Source: Streptomyces nigrescens
GTDB lineage: Bacteria; Actinomycetota; Actinomycetes; Streptomycetales; Streptomycetaceae
Length of the DNA: 64,000 nucleotides
Assembly: GCA_024349765.1 (NCBI GenBank)
Contig: AP026073.1
Coordinates: 4,030,001 to 4,094,000 of the forward strand
Direction: 5' to 3'
Shown here: positions 53,236-61,611 of the stretch, piece by piece
How the letters are laid out: each line of letters starts with the position of its first letter
Position numbering within the stretch: position 1 is the stretch's first letter
The notes under the pieces: generated by a model
The model's database searches: none
What the model saw: only the letters and a program-made list of their open reading frames with translations
What the model was told of the DNA's origin: nothing
Translations under genes and position numbers: made by a program

Positions 53236-54087
53236 TTGGATACGGGCGACTTGATTTCTGCTGTCAGCGCACTTGTTGCCGCTATTGCGGCGGGGGTGGG
53301 CTGGTGGCAAGCACACAGCGCCAGACGCGCTGTCAAGGCGGCCGAGGAACAGGCCAACGCGATGCGCGACCAAGTCAAGGCGGCCGAGGAACAGGTCAGT
53401 GTGATGCGCGACCAAATCGTGCTGGAGCACATGAGGCCCCGCTTTGAAGTCACCCACGCTACGACGATGCTGCTCCCCCGCGGCGGAGGGCGACTGGTAA
53501 TTGAGGTTGCGCAGCTCACCGGTGTGCCACTCGATGACGTGAAGGTGGAGCTGCATGTCGGCAGCAGACAGGTCATGACCGATGGGGCGCACGACGGCGT
53601 CCACACCTGCCTGTACTCCGCGCCCGGCAGTAAGCTCACCTTTCGCGCTCACCTCGACGTAGAGGCCGCGCAGGCCCCGGCTGTCCGCGTCGAACTGTCC
53701 GGCACAGAGGCCCAAGGCACACGGCAGTGGGCTGAAAGACTCATCGCTCATCCGGTTCTCACGGACAACAGACTGCTCACTGAGGGGCGGACCGCTGCCG
53801 GACTGCCCCGGCGTGCTTCAAGCAGCCGCGACTACTCCGTGAACGACGAGCGGTGGCGGCAGGCCCCGCAGGTCTCCCGCGCCCCTGGCGACGTACGGGG
53901 CAGGCTGGCCAATCTGCGCCGGGGTATCCAGCAGGGTCGCAGTGTGGGAAGCAAAACGAAAGGTCAGGGGTCCGGTCCTGACAACGCCTCAAGGCAGGAT
54001 GCGAGACCTGGTGGGACCACGTCGGGGGGCGTGGCCCCGGATGCCGCCGGCAACGACACCGACCCTGAAGATGATTCGAGCCGTTGA
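53236..54087 (+). CDS. hypothetical protein, membrane helix and coiled coil
   Basis: This 283-residue protein probably starts at TTG 53236. Residues 6-24 form a hydrophobic helix (DLISAVSALVAAIAAGVGWW), followed by a short coiled coil in which a 14-residue segment occurs twice (VKAAEEQANAMRDQ, then VKAAEEQVSVMRDQ). A beta-rich middle domain (LLPRGGGRLVIEVAQLTG and on) is followed by a polar, Gly/Asp/Ser-rich C-terminal tail. I recognise no family. The topology suggests an inner-membrane-anchored cytoplasmic protein. Confidence 0.55.
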   Translation: MDTGDLISAVSALVAAIAAGVGWWQAHSARRAVKAAEEQANAMRDQVKAAEEQVSVMRDQIVLEHMRPRFEVTHATTMLLPRGGGRLVIEVAQLTGVPLDDVKVELHVGSRQVMTDGAHDGVHTCLYSAPGSKLTFRAHLDVEAAQAPAVRVELSGTEAQGTRQWAERLIAHPVLTDNRLLTEGRTAAGLPRRASSSRDYSVNDERWRQAPQVSRAPGDVRGRLANLRRGIQQGRSVGSKTKGQGSGPDNASRQDARPGGTTSGGVAPDAAGNDTDPEDDSSR

Positions 54088-54129
54088 TCGCATTCCCTCT
54101 CCGTGACGTCCTCTGAGACTGGAAGGCTC

Positions 54130-54279
54130 CTTGAGCGCCTTCGTCGTCAGCTCCGCCCGGTCCCGCCCGAACCGAAGATTCCGAAGCCACCGGTCAGCGA
54201 CCGGGACGACCTCCAGATCGTCGTCGAGAACCGTCCAGTATTTCTGCCCGGACGGCAACACCACGGGAAACGCCCGCAT
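54130..54279 (-). pseudogene. tyrosine recombinase (integrase) N-terminal remnant
   Basis: From ATG 54279 the minus strand reads MRAFPVVLPSGQKYWTVLDD, then LEVVPVADRWLRNLRFGRDR and ELTTKA, matching the start of a Streptomyces tyrosine recombinase family. It then diverges; the core-binding and catalytic domains are absent. It may mark an old integrative element. Confidence 0.6.
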
Positions 54280-54605
54280 TCCAAGCTCCTGCCACGAGTT
54301 GTGCAACAACCCGCCGCGGCCCCCCGAGAACGAGCCCCAGGGCCTCAACGAACCCGCCTCATACCAAGTCACACCGCACGCATCCCACCCCCAGAGAACG
54401 GGCCGCCCTCCTCGAATTGGAGGAGCGCGAGGTACTGGGTGGTCACCGGGCGGGCTCCTGTTGATCCGCCGTACGCGAGCACCAGACGTGACGTTGATAC
54501 GCCGCGGCAAGGAGGGCCGGTGGCTGCGCCGTTTGATAACCCCTGCACGGACGAAGGCCAAGGCCTTGAGTCTGCGCACCCCGCGCCGCTGGGCATTAGG
54601 TCCCG

Positions 54606-54965
54606 TCAGCAGCCCCCTTTGACCGCGCGGACGCTGACGGAGTTGATTGCGCACCTCGACCAGTCCAGATCGCCAGCGGCTCCGAGTTCATCGAGGATGA
54701 CGCGGTGCAGTCGGGCCCAGACACGCTCCTTGGACCACTGGGCGAAGCGTCGGTAGACGGTGGGCCAGGCCGGCCCGAACACAGGAGGCAGCTGCCGCCA
54801 GGAGCAGCCGGAGGTAGCGACGAAGATGATCGCTGCCAAACACTCATGATCTCCAGCTCGCCGACGCCCACCACCCTGCGGGCGTGTGACCACCGTCTCC
54901 GGCACCACTCGCCGAAACAGCACCCACAACTCTTCAGACGCAATCCGCTCAGCAAAGCCGGTCAT
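54606..54965 (-). pseudogene. IS5-family transposase N-terminal fragment
   Basis: The 119-codon frame (ELWVLFRRVVPETVVTRPQG, then FVATSGCSWRQLPPVFGPAW and VYRRFAQWSKERVWARLHRV) is the DUF4096-type N-terminus of IS5 transposases. It stops after SVRAVKGGC. In the next frame LTGPNAQRRG continues for a few codons before homology ends. The catalytic domain is lost. Confidence 0.75.
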
Positions 54966-55057
54966 GCTCAGACCAACGAGTCACATCGCCGAACGAAACG
55001 AGTCGGAGCCAGGGGCGGTGGGAACTCAGGTGCGGCATCGCACGGGCATCGCGCAGG

Positions 55058-55450
55058 ATGGCCGGCGTGATACTGACCTTCCCGTGCGTGTGCTGCGGCC
55101 ATCTGACCCTGGGCGAGCCGCCCGGCTCCTATGAGATCTGCCCGGTGTGCTTCTGGGAGGACGATCGCGTGCAGTTGCGCTGGCCCAACTGGGCCGGCGG
55201 CGCCAACCGGCCTTCACTGATTGAGGCTCAGGCGAACTTTATGGAGTTCGGGGCGTGCGAGGAACGGTTCGTGACCAAGGTCCGCCTGCCCCGGGATGAC
55301 GAGCCGCTGGATCCGAACTGGCGCCCCATCGATCCGGAGCAGGACCACTTCGAGCCCCGGGGCACACAGGAGGCGCCGTGGCCCGACGACTGCACGGTGC
55401 TGTACTGGTGGCGTTATCGCGACACCGGATCCTGGCCTCGTGGCGGTTGA
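55058..55450 (+). CDS. CPCC-type cysteine-rich protein
   Basis: This 130-residue protein has FPCVCCGHLTL and YEICPVCFWEDD near its N-terminus, the paired CxxC arrangement of the 'cysteine-rich CPCC' family, presumably a zinc ribbon. The rest is rich in Trp, Pro and acidic residues (APWPDDCTVLYWWRY). Homologues are often lone genes of unknown function, some near contact-dependent toxin systems. ATG 55058 is used; GTG 55067 is an alternative. It lies among transposon debris. Confidence 0.75.
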   Translation: MAGVILTFPCVCCGHLTLGEPPGSYEICPVCFWEDDRVQLRWPNWAGGANRPSLIEAQANFMEFGACEERFVTKVRLPRDDEPLDPNWRPIDPEQDHFEPRGTQEAPWPDDCTVLYWWRYRDTGSWPRGG

Positions 55451-56503
55451 GATGAGCTGGCTTGCTCGTCGAGACAGGTCCGGCTCAACCGCCGTAATAA
55501 GCGCACGCCGGAAAGCTTCCTTGCACTCGCAGCCATAGCCACCAGCCTGATCAGCAACCGAAGACTCACCAAGTGAAACGACGTCTCACTCACGACTCGG
55601 CGAGCAAGCCCTCCCGCAGCCTTTGCAGGCCCGGTTCAACAGCCGGGAGATGTGCATCTGGGAGAGGTTGAGCTCCTTGCCGATGTCGGCTTGCGTCATC
55701 TCCGCCCCGAACCTGAGCTGGAGCAGCTTACGTTCGCGCTCGACGACTGGCTGGCTCCGCGGGTGGCGAAGGCCCGCTCAACCCTCGAAGCGGGGCGCTG
55801 CCGGCGTTTCTCGCAGATCTTGCCACCGCCGCGCCCGCGCTCGGACGCCCCACCGGGCACATCACCAGCCTCCCCATGCGTCCCTCCGCACTCACCCTGC
55901 GCACGTCCCCCGAGGTCCTCACTGCGGCCTTGCCGCAACTCAGCCAGGCCGGTCTGCTCACGTACACCTATGACGGCGACTCGGATGCCCCATATGCCAC
56001 GACCACCCAGCTCCCTGGCGGCGCGTCCCGCCCGGCGTGCCGCGCGACGCTATCCAGCCCTTCCTCGGCTTCTCAGGGCTCTTTGCTGTGGCGCTGAAGG
56101 TGCCCAGTCGCGAGACGCCCTCAAGACCCGTTGGCAACGGCTGAAATGACGCCATGGGTGTATCGGGTGGGCTTGTCGCTCAGAACGCGTGCTGCGCATG
56201 CTCTTGCTGCAGGAGAGCGCTCCCAAGGGGGAGTTCGCGTTATGGGGGCGGTGTCGGGGTTGCGTGGCTGGTGCGGTGAGACGGCGCCTTGACCGTCGTG
56301 GTGGCCGGTGTCGCGTGCGGCGCTGGACTGTATGCGCCGAGCTGTCTGTCAGGAGCCTGGCTGCATCGCAACATCTGGCCATAAGGGGTCTTTTTCAAGA
56401 CGACTGCCTAAATACGCACTTCACGCGAATTCCGTGACCAGTGAACTGATTGTCGGCTCTGTGCGTAGAGCGGTGCACGACGGTCGGCGATCGGGAGGGG
56501 CTC
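55451..56503. other. intergenic region with gene fragments
   Basis: Apart from the sigma-factor fragment at its left, this kilobase holds no complete gene. A plus-strand stretch at about 55800-56030 (FLADLATAAPALGRPTGHIT and following) has coding-like composition but no start and no recognised family. The right part contains the LAL regulator's promoter and a GGGAGGGG RBS at 56493-56500. Confidence 0.4.
55590..55742 (-). pseudogene. SigB/SigF-type sigma factor, C-terminal fragment
   Basis: The minus strand encodes ERKLLQLRFGAEMTQADIGK and ELNLSQMHISRLLNRA, region 4 of a group 3 sigma factor. One base is missing near 55628; with it restored the end reads LQRLREGLLAES and stops at 55590-55592. 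Regions 2 and 3 are absent. Confidence 0.65.
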
Positions 56504-59368
56504 ATGGCGCTCGGGGAGATCGGCCGCAGGAGCGAGAAGGCGCGGCTCCGGGCCGTGCTCGAAGAGTCCCGCAGGGACCGAGGCCCCGTCGTAGCGGTCG
56601 TTCGTGGCGAGCCGGGAGCGGGGAAGTCGACGCTGCTCGACGTTTTCGGAGCGGAAGCGTCCGCGGCAGGGTTCCGCGTCGCCACGGTGCGCGGGACGGG
56701 AGCGGAGGACCGTCCGTACGCGGCAGCCAACCGGCTCATCGCCCAACTACGAGCCGGCGGTGGGAAACTCGTGGAGATCCAGCACCGGACACCGCCCGGC
56801 GATGGTCCCGGGGGGCTGATCGCCGCCGTGCCGACGGAACGGGACGTCCCGGTCGCTCTCTGCGTGGACAACATGGCTCAGGTCGACAGCTGGTCACTGC
56901 GGTGGTTGCTGGATCTTTCCCGGACGTTGCCGCCCGCGCCGCTGGCGATCGTGCTCACGGTCAGGATCTGGGGCGCCGGGGTCGAGGCCGTTTCCGGCCC
57001 TGTGGATGGGGCCTGGGGCGAGCCCGGCACCGCGCTCCTCGCCGCTGCCGAGCTCATTGACCTCCCGGGGCTGCTGACGATCGATCTGCCCGAAGCTGCC
57101 GCCGCACGATGCCGCGTCCGCCTCGACACACGCACCGCCGCGGTGTGCGGTGAGCTCACCGGCGGCAACCCCGCCCTCCTGCACGCCCTGCTGGCGCCGC
57201 ACACCGGCAGCGCTCCCACGGCCGACGCGCTGCGCACCACCGCCGCGTCGGGCGCGCTGGCAGGAGCTGACCGGTGGCTGGCGCCGCTGAGCGCCTCGGC
57301 CCTGGCCCTGGCGCGGGCCGTTGCTGTGCTCGGCGGCGGCGCTGAGGTCGTGGACAGCGCCGAGTTGGCCCGGCTGACGGTCGAGGAGGCGCTCGGTGCC
57401 GTTGACCAGCTCGTCGACGCCTGCCTCCTCGCCAATCACACCCCGCTGGCGTTCCGTCATCCACTCCTCGAAACCATGGTTCTCGGCCGAATCGCCGCCG
57501 GCACCCGGACCGCCTTACATCTGCGGGCGGCGGCCCTCCTACGTGACCGGCAGGCGGCTACGACGACTGTCGCTCACCACCTGGTCGCCGCCGGCCCAGT
57601 GGGAGAGGAGTGGGCGATGCGTTGTCTGTGGCTGGCCGCACGCCAGCTGGAGCAGAAGGGCAGGCCCCAGGACGCGGCCCGCTGCCTGCGCGCAGCCCTC
57701 CGCGAACCCCTGCGCCCCCATGAAAAGTTGGCCGTGCGGCGGGAACTCGCCGAGCTGGACGCCTTTGTCGACCCGGAGCGCGCCGTACGCCTCCTGGACG
57801 CAGCGCGCTGCGAGTCCCAGGACCCCGGCGTCGTACTCGAATACGCGCTGGCACTGGCCGCCGTACTGGCCGAGTGCGGCCGGGCCGAGGACGCCGTCAC
57901 CGTGCTCGACGATGCCGCGGCCCGCCTCGGGCGGACACCGGGGGACGGTTCCTGGCAGCTGCGGTTGCGTCTGCACAAGGCGTTCGCCTGCCGTCGTGGT
58001 CCCCTGTGGCTGGCGCAGGCTGCGGATCCGCTGGGCAACCTGACCTGCCGGACCCCGCACCGCGGGAACGCGGGCCGCGAGCTCGCGGCGCTGCGCGCGG
58101 TACAAGCAGTCGACGCCGGGGCCGACCGGGGGGCGGCCGTCCGGTACGCCCGGCAGGGCCTGCCCCGGGCTGAGGGGGATGGCTCGGCCACCCTGGTGTG
58201 GCGCACCTGCGGTGCACTTGTGGCGGCCGGCGAAGTAGCCGAAGCGTGGACGCACTGCGGCCGCGGGCGCCAGGTTGTCGGCGCCCGCCCTGGCCGCTGG
58301 GACCACATAAAGGTCGAGCTGCTGCGCGCGGCGGTCCTGCGGGCCCGGGGGGACCTCCACGGCGCCGACACCACCCTGACCCCCATGGCCGACCACCTGC
58401 TCGCCTTCGCAGCCACCGGTCACCCCTCGGCCGTGACCGGCGTGGCCGCTCTGGTCGAGGTGCACGTCCTGAAGGGCCTGGTCGACTCAGCGCGTTCCCT
58501 GCTGGCCGAGAGCGGCCTGGACCGGGGCCCGCTGCCGTGGCGGCGGGACTCGGCGTACGCCCTGGCCGCGCGAGCGGCGGTCCACGAGAGCGACGACCCC
58601 GCCCGCGCCCTGGAGGACCTGCTTGCGGCAGGTCGCCTCCTGGAGGAGGTGGGGGTGCGGAACCCCGCGGTGCTGCCCTGGCGCTCCCGAGCTGCTCGGC
58701 TCCTAGCGGCGCGGGGTGAACGCAAGGAGGCCGCCGAACTCGCAGGCGCCGAGGCGGCGGACGCCCGCCGCTGGGGCACACCGGAGTCCATCGGTACCGC
58801 ATTGCACGCACTGGCCCTCACCGAGTCCGGGGAGCGGCGCATCGACCTGCTGACGGATGCGGCCGGGATGCTCGCCCGCTCCTCGGACCACCTGCACCAT
58901 GCCTTCGTGCAAGCAGACTTGGGAGCCGGGCTTGCCGAGCTCGGCCGCGGGGAGGCGGCCCGTGCCGAGTTGCTCTCGGCCCTCCGGCTCGCCCGCGCGT
59001 GCGGCGCGGAGCCGCTGGCACGGCAGGTCCAAGGCGCCTGGAGGTCGCTCCGGGAGGCGGGCCGGGGACCATGGGCGCTCCCCGGGGCCCCCAGAGCCGC
59101 GCCCGATCCTGCGAGCGTGGCGGGGTCGTCCGTACCCCCGGAGTCCGCCGTTCACGCCGCCCCGCACTCCGCCTCTCCGCTCCTGGACTGCCTGACGCCT
59201 CAGGAACGGAAGATCCTCCACCTCGCCAAAGACGGACACTCCAACCGCGACATCGCGGGCCGGCTGTTCGTCGCCGTACGCACCGTCGAGTTCCACCTGT
59301 CCGGTGCGTACCGCAAGCTGGGCATCAGCGGCCGCCGACAGCTCGCTCAGGTCTTCAGCGGCGGCTGA
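56504..59368 (+). CDS. LAL-type LuxR regulator
   Basis: This 954-residue large ATP-binding LuxR regulator has Walker A GEPGAGKST at 35-43 and CVDNMAQVDSWSLRWL as a Walker B-like segment. A long TPR-like helical middle follows, then a C-terminal LuxR helix-turn-helix (LTPQERKILHLAKDGHSNRD, TVEFHLSGAYRKLGI). GGGAGGGG precedes ATG 56504. A TTA codon lies at 57515-57517 (codon 338), so its synthesis is probably bldA-dependent. It converges on the split LanB genes, 24 bases from the nearest stop, and is the likely activator of that cluster. Confidence 0.92.
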   Translation: MALGEIGRRSEKARLRAVLEESRRDRGPVVAVVRGEPGAGKSTLLDVFGAEASAAGFRVATVRGTGAEDRPYAAANRLIAQLRAGGGKLVEIQHRTPPGDGPGGLIAAVPTERDVPVALCVDNMAQVDSWSLRWLLDLSRTLPPAPLAIVLTVRIWGAGVEAVSGPVDGAWGEPGTALLAAAELIDLPGLLTIDLPEAAAARCRVRLDTRTAAVCGELTGGNPALLHALLAPHTGSAPTADALRTTAASGALAGADRWLAPLSASALALARAVAVLGGGAEVVDSAELARLTVEEALGAVDQLVDACLLANHTPLAFRHPLLETMVLGRIAAGTRTALHLRAAALLRDRQAATTTVAHHLVAAGPVGEEWAMRCLWLAARQLEQKGRPQDAARCLRAALREPLRPHEKLAVRRELAELDAFVDPERAVRLLDAARCESQDPGVVLEYALALAAVLAECGRAEDAVTVLDDAAARLGRTPGDGSWQLRLRLHKAFACRRGPLWLAQAADPLGNLTCRTPHRGNAGRELAALRAVQAVDAGADRGAAVRYARQGLPRAEGDGSATLVWRTCGALVAAGEVAEAWTHCGRGRQVVGARPGRWDHIKVELLRAAVLRARGDLHGADTTLTPMADHLLAFAATGHPSAVTGVAALVEVHVLKGLVDSARSLLAESGLDRGPLPWRRDSAYALAARAAVHESDDPARALEDLLAAGRLLEEVGVRNPAVLPWRSRAARLLAARGERKEAAELAGAEAADARRWGTPESIGTALHALALTESGERRIDLLTDAAGMLARSSDHLHHAFVQADLGAGLAELGRGEAARAELLSALRLARACGAEPLARQVQGAWRSLREAGRGPWALPGAPRAAPDPASVAGSSVPPESAVHAAPHSASPLLDCLTPQERKILHLAKDGHSNRDIAGRLFVAVRTVEFHLSGAYRKLGISGRRQLAQVFSGG

Positions 59369-59392
59369 CGCCTGGGCAGGCCGGGGCGGGGC

Positions 59393-60583
59393 TCAGCGCG
59401 TGCCCTCCGCCCACTCGGCGCCGATCCGCCGCCAGGCGGGCTCCTCGCTCCCGTCGGGTTCGGCGACGTACCGGGCGAAGCTGGCGGACGCCGACGTGCC
59501 GTGCAACGACTCCACGGTCCGCGACGCCAGATGGCACAGCAGCCCGCGGTCCACGGGCGCCAGCCCCAGCCGGTTGAGGTGAAGGTAGAGGTAGTTCATC
59601 ACCAGGCGGAACGACGCGAACCATGCGTCCTCGACGAGGAAGTCCCGGTGCCCGTGGTCGGAGAGCAGGAGCTGGTGGAATTCGCTGGTCTTGCGTGTCG
59701 GCATGCGCGGCGCCAGCGCCGCCCCGCCCATCGACACCTCGCCCGAAGCGAGCAGCGGCTGCGCGATCCGTTGGTGCCGGCGCACGGCTCGCGCCCACTC
59801 CCCTACGAATGCCATCCCCGAGCCCGGCGGGGGATCGATGCCCTCCGGCTCCGCGAGTGCCGCTTCCACCTCCCGCAACCGTGCGCCAAGGGCAGCTTCC
59901 TGCCGGTGGAACCGCTCGTCGAAGCGGGCGCGGTAGGCCACCGGATCGTTGGTGCGGGACAGGAAGGCGTCCGCGTGCGAACGCAGGGACAGCACGCCCC
60001 GCTCGATCGGGGCTCTGCCGTCCTCGAACGGGATCGCCGCCGCGGCCGCCGTGGTCCACATCAGGTCCAGGGCCAATACGGGCAGCGGGGCGGTGCGCAG
60101 CTGCTCGTACATCCGGAACGCGAGGTCGGTGGTGTCGGAGAGAAACCCGGCCAGCAGTTCGCTCGCTCGGAGCGAGCCGAGTACGTGCAGCCGGTGGTCG
60201 TACGGACGCTCCACGACGGTGTTGTCCGCCACCCAGGGACGGAGCGGCCCGGTCTCCATCTCCAGTTCGGCGAGCCGCTCGTGAACGGGCGCGAGTGCGG
60301 CGGAGTCCAAGCGGACGGTGGAAGGGCGAGCCCGCAGGTAGTCCGTGACGATTTCCAACACCTGGGGGCGCACCTGCGCATGCCATGTTGACGCCTCTGT
60401 AAGGAAGTTGAGGCGCAGATGCGGTCCACGCAGCCAGTGCCGGCCGAACCAGGCGCCCTGCACCCAGGTGCCCACCGAGGCGAACGCCGGCCGGACGGCC
60501 CCCAGGATCAGCTCCGGCTCCGCTGCTTCGTCATGGTGGTGGACATGCAGGCTGTACCAGGACGCCCCGGCGGATCCGGTCAT
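59393..60583 (-). CDS. SpaB_C-like RiPP enzyme (thiopeptide-type), 396 aa
   Basis: The protein has the SpaB_C / 'thiopeptide-type bacteriocin biosynthesis' fold: SWYSLHVHHHDEA at the start, then FGRHWLRGPHLRLNF and a C-terminal RLVMNYLYLHLNRLGLAPVD. In split systems one SpaB_C protein eliminates glutamate from glutamylated Ser/Thr, and a second one (TbtD-like) forms the pyridine by formal [4+2] cycloaddition. With another SpaB_C gene directly upstream, this is a candidate for the second type, but sequence reading alone cannot decide. Its ATG overlaps the upstream stop as ATGA. Confidence 0.8.
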   Translation of the reverse strand: MTGSAGASWYSLHVHHHDEAAEPELILGAVRPAFASVGTWVQGAWFGRHWLRGPHLRLNFLTEASTWHAQVRPQVLEIVTDYLRARPSTVRLDSAALAPVHERLAELEMETGPLRPWVADNTVVERPYDHRLHVLGSLRASELLAGFLSDTTDLAFRMYEQLRTAPLPVLALDLMWTTAAAAAIPFEDGRAPIERGVLSLRSHADAFLSRTNDPVAYRARFDERFHRQEAALGARLREVEAALAEPEGIDPPPGSGMAFVGEWARAVRRHQRIAQPLLASGEVSMGGAALAPRMPTRKTSEFHQLLLSDHGHRDFLVEDAWFASFRLVMNYLYLHLNRLGLAPVDRGLLCHLASRTVESLHGTSASASFARYVAEPDGSEEPAWRRIGAEWAEGTR

Positions 60584-61611
60584 GCGACGCCCTGCGCCTC
60601 GGGCAGCTCGGACAGCACCCGCCCCACGAGGAACCGCAGCTGGTTCTCCTGCCACAGAGTGAGTCCGAGCCGGTTGTTCACCAGATGGGCGCAGCGCAAA
60701 AGCACCAGACTGGTGGCCGGGTGGGCGGTGGCCGCCAGGTCCAGAGGCTCTGCCAGAGGGGAGTCCGCCCAGTCGGCGACGAACTGGCCGGTCTCCTCCA
60801 TGTGATGCAGCTCGTCGCGCAGTCGCCGTACCGAAGCCAGCCAGTATCCGCGCTGGTCGTTCCCGGGTGGGCGGCCCGCGAGCTCCCAGGTGCGCCGGGC
60901 CCGCGCGTGCAGCTGCTCCCGCTGGGCGTGGTAGCGCGGTTCGACATCGGCCGCTTCGGGGCCGCTCCCGAATGGCAGCGGCGGCCCACCATGGCGCGCC
61001 CACCGGTCGCGGACCTCGTCGCACAGCGCGAACACGCCCACCACCAGGTCGAACGCGAGCAGCGCCCGCTGCTCCACCGAGGCGCCCGCCGACACCACCG
61101 ACAGTGCCAGCCGGCTGGACTCGCAGAAGTGCCGCTCCACGGCGGCGATGGCGGGCCCGCGGCCGTAGTCGGCGTGCTCACGTTCGTACGGCAAAATCTC
61201 CGCCGTGTTATTGGCCCGCACCGTGCCGTCATGGCCCGCACGGCCCTCCAACCCTGCCAGTCCCTGCGCGACTTGTGCGAAGCGGGAGCGGTCCACGACG
61301 TCCGGGGCGGGCGACTCCGCGAGAAAAGCGCCGAGGCGACGCTCTGCCACCTCCGCCACGCCGGCGCGGTCACGGGCACGGGAGGGGAGCAGCCGCAGGC
61401 GCACATGGGGGCCGCCCTCCCAGTAGCGCAGGAAGAAGTACCGCTGGATCAGTGCGCGTTGCTCCAGCTCGGTCACCAACGGTTCGACGCACCGTGTCAG
61501 CAGCGCGTCCTGGTCGGTGTCGTAGAAGACGTGCGCGCACACCCAGTCCGCTGCCTGTGCGGCCGCCGGGTCCAGGCGGGCGCTGTCGCCGAGCCCGTTC
61601 GTCATGGTCAT
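60580..61611 (-). CDS. SpaB_C-like RiPP enzyme, probable glutamate eliminase, 343 aa
   Basis: This SpaB_C-family protein opens with DWVCAHVFYDTDQDALL and contains RYFFLRYWEGGPHVRLRLL, close to the RY-x(n)-GPHLRLR motif of LanB elimination domains. The C-terminal LLRCAHLVNNRLGLTLWQEN is also typical. It would complete dehydration of Ser/Thr residues glutamylated by the upstream LanB-like protein. The ATG at 61611 overlaps that gene's stop as ATGA; another ATG lies at 61605. Confidence 0.82.
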   Translation of the reverse strand: MTMTNGLGDSARLDPAAAQAADWVCAHVFYDTDQDALLTRCVEPLVTELEQRALIQRYFFLRYWEGGPHVRLRLLPSRARDRAGVAEVAERRLGAFLAESPAPDVVDRSRFAQVAQGLAGLEGRAGHDGTVRANNTAEILPYEREHADYGRGPAIAAVERHFCESSRLALSVVSAGASVEQRALLAFDLVVGVFALCDEVRDRWARHGGPPLPFGSGPEAADVEPRYHAQREQLHARARRTWELAGRPPGNDQRGYWLASVRRLRDELHHMEETGQFVADWADSPLAEPLDLAATAHPATSLVLLRCAHLVNNRLGLTLWQENQLRFLVGRVLSELPEAQGVA

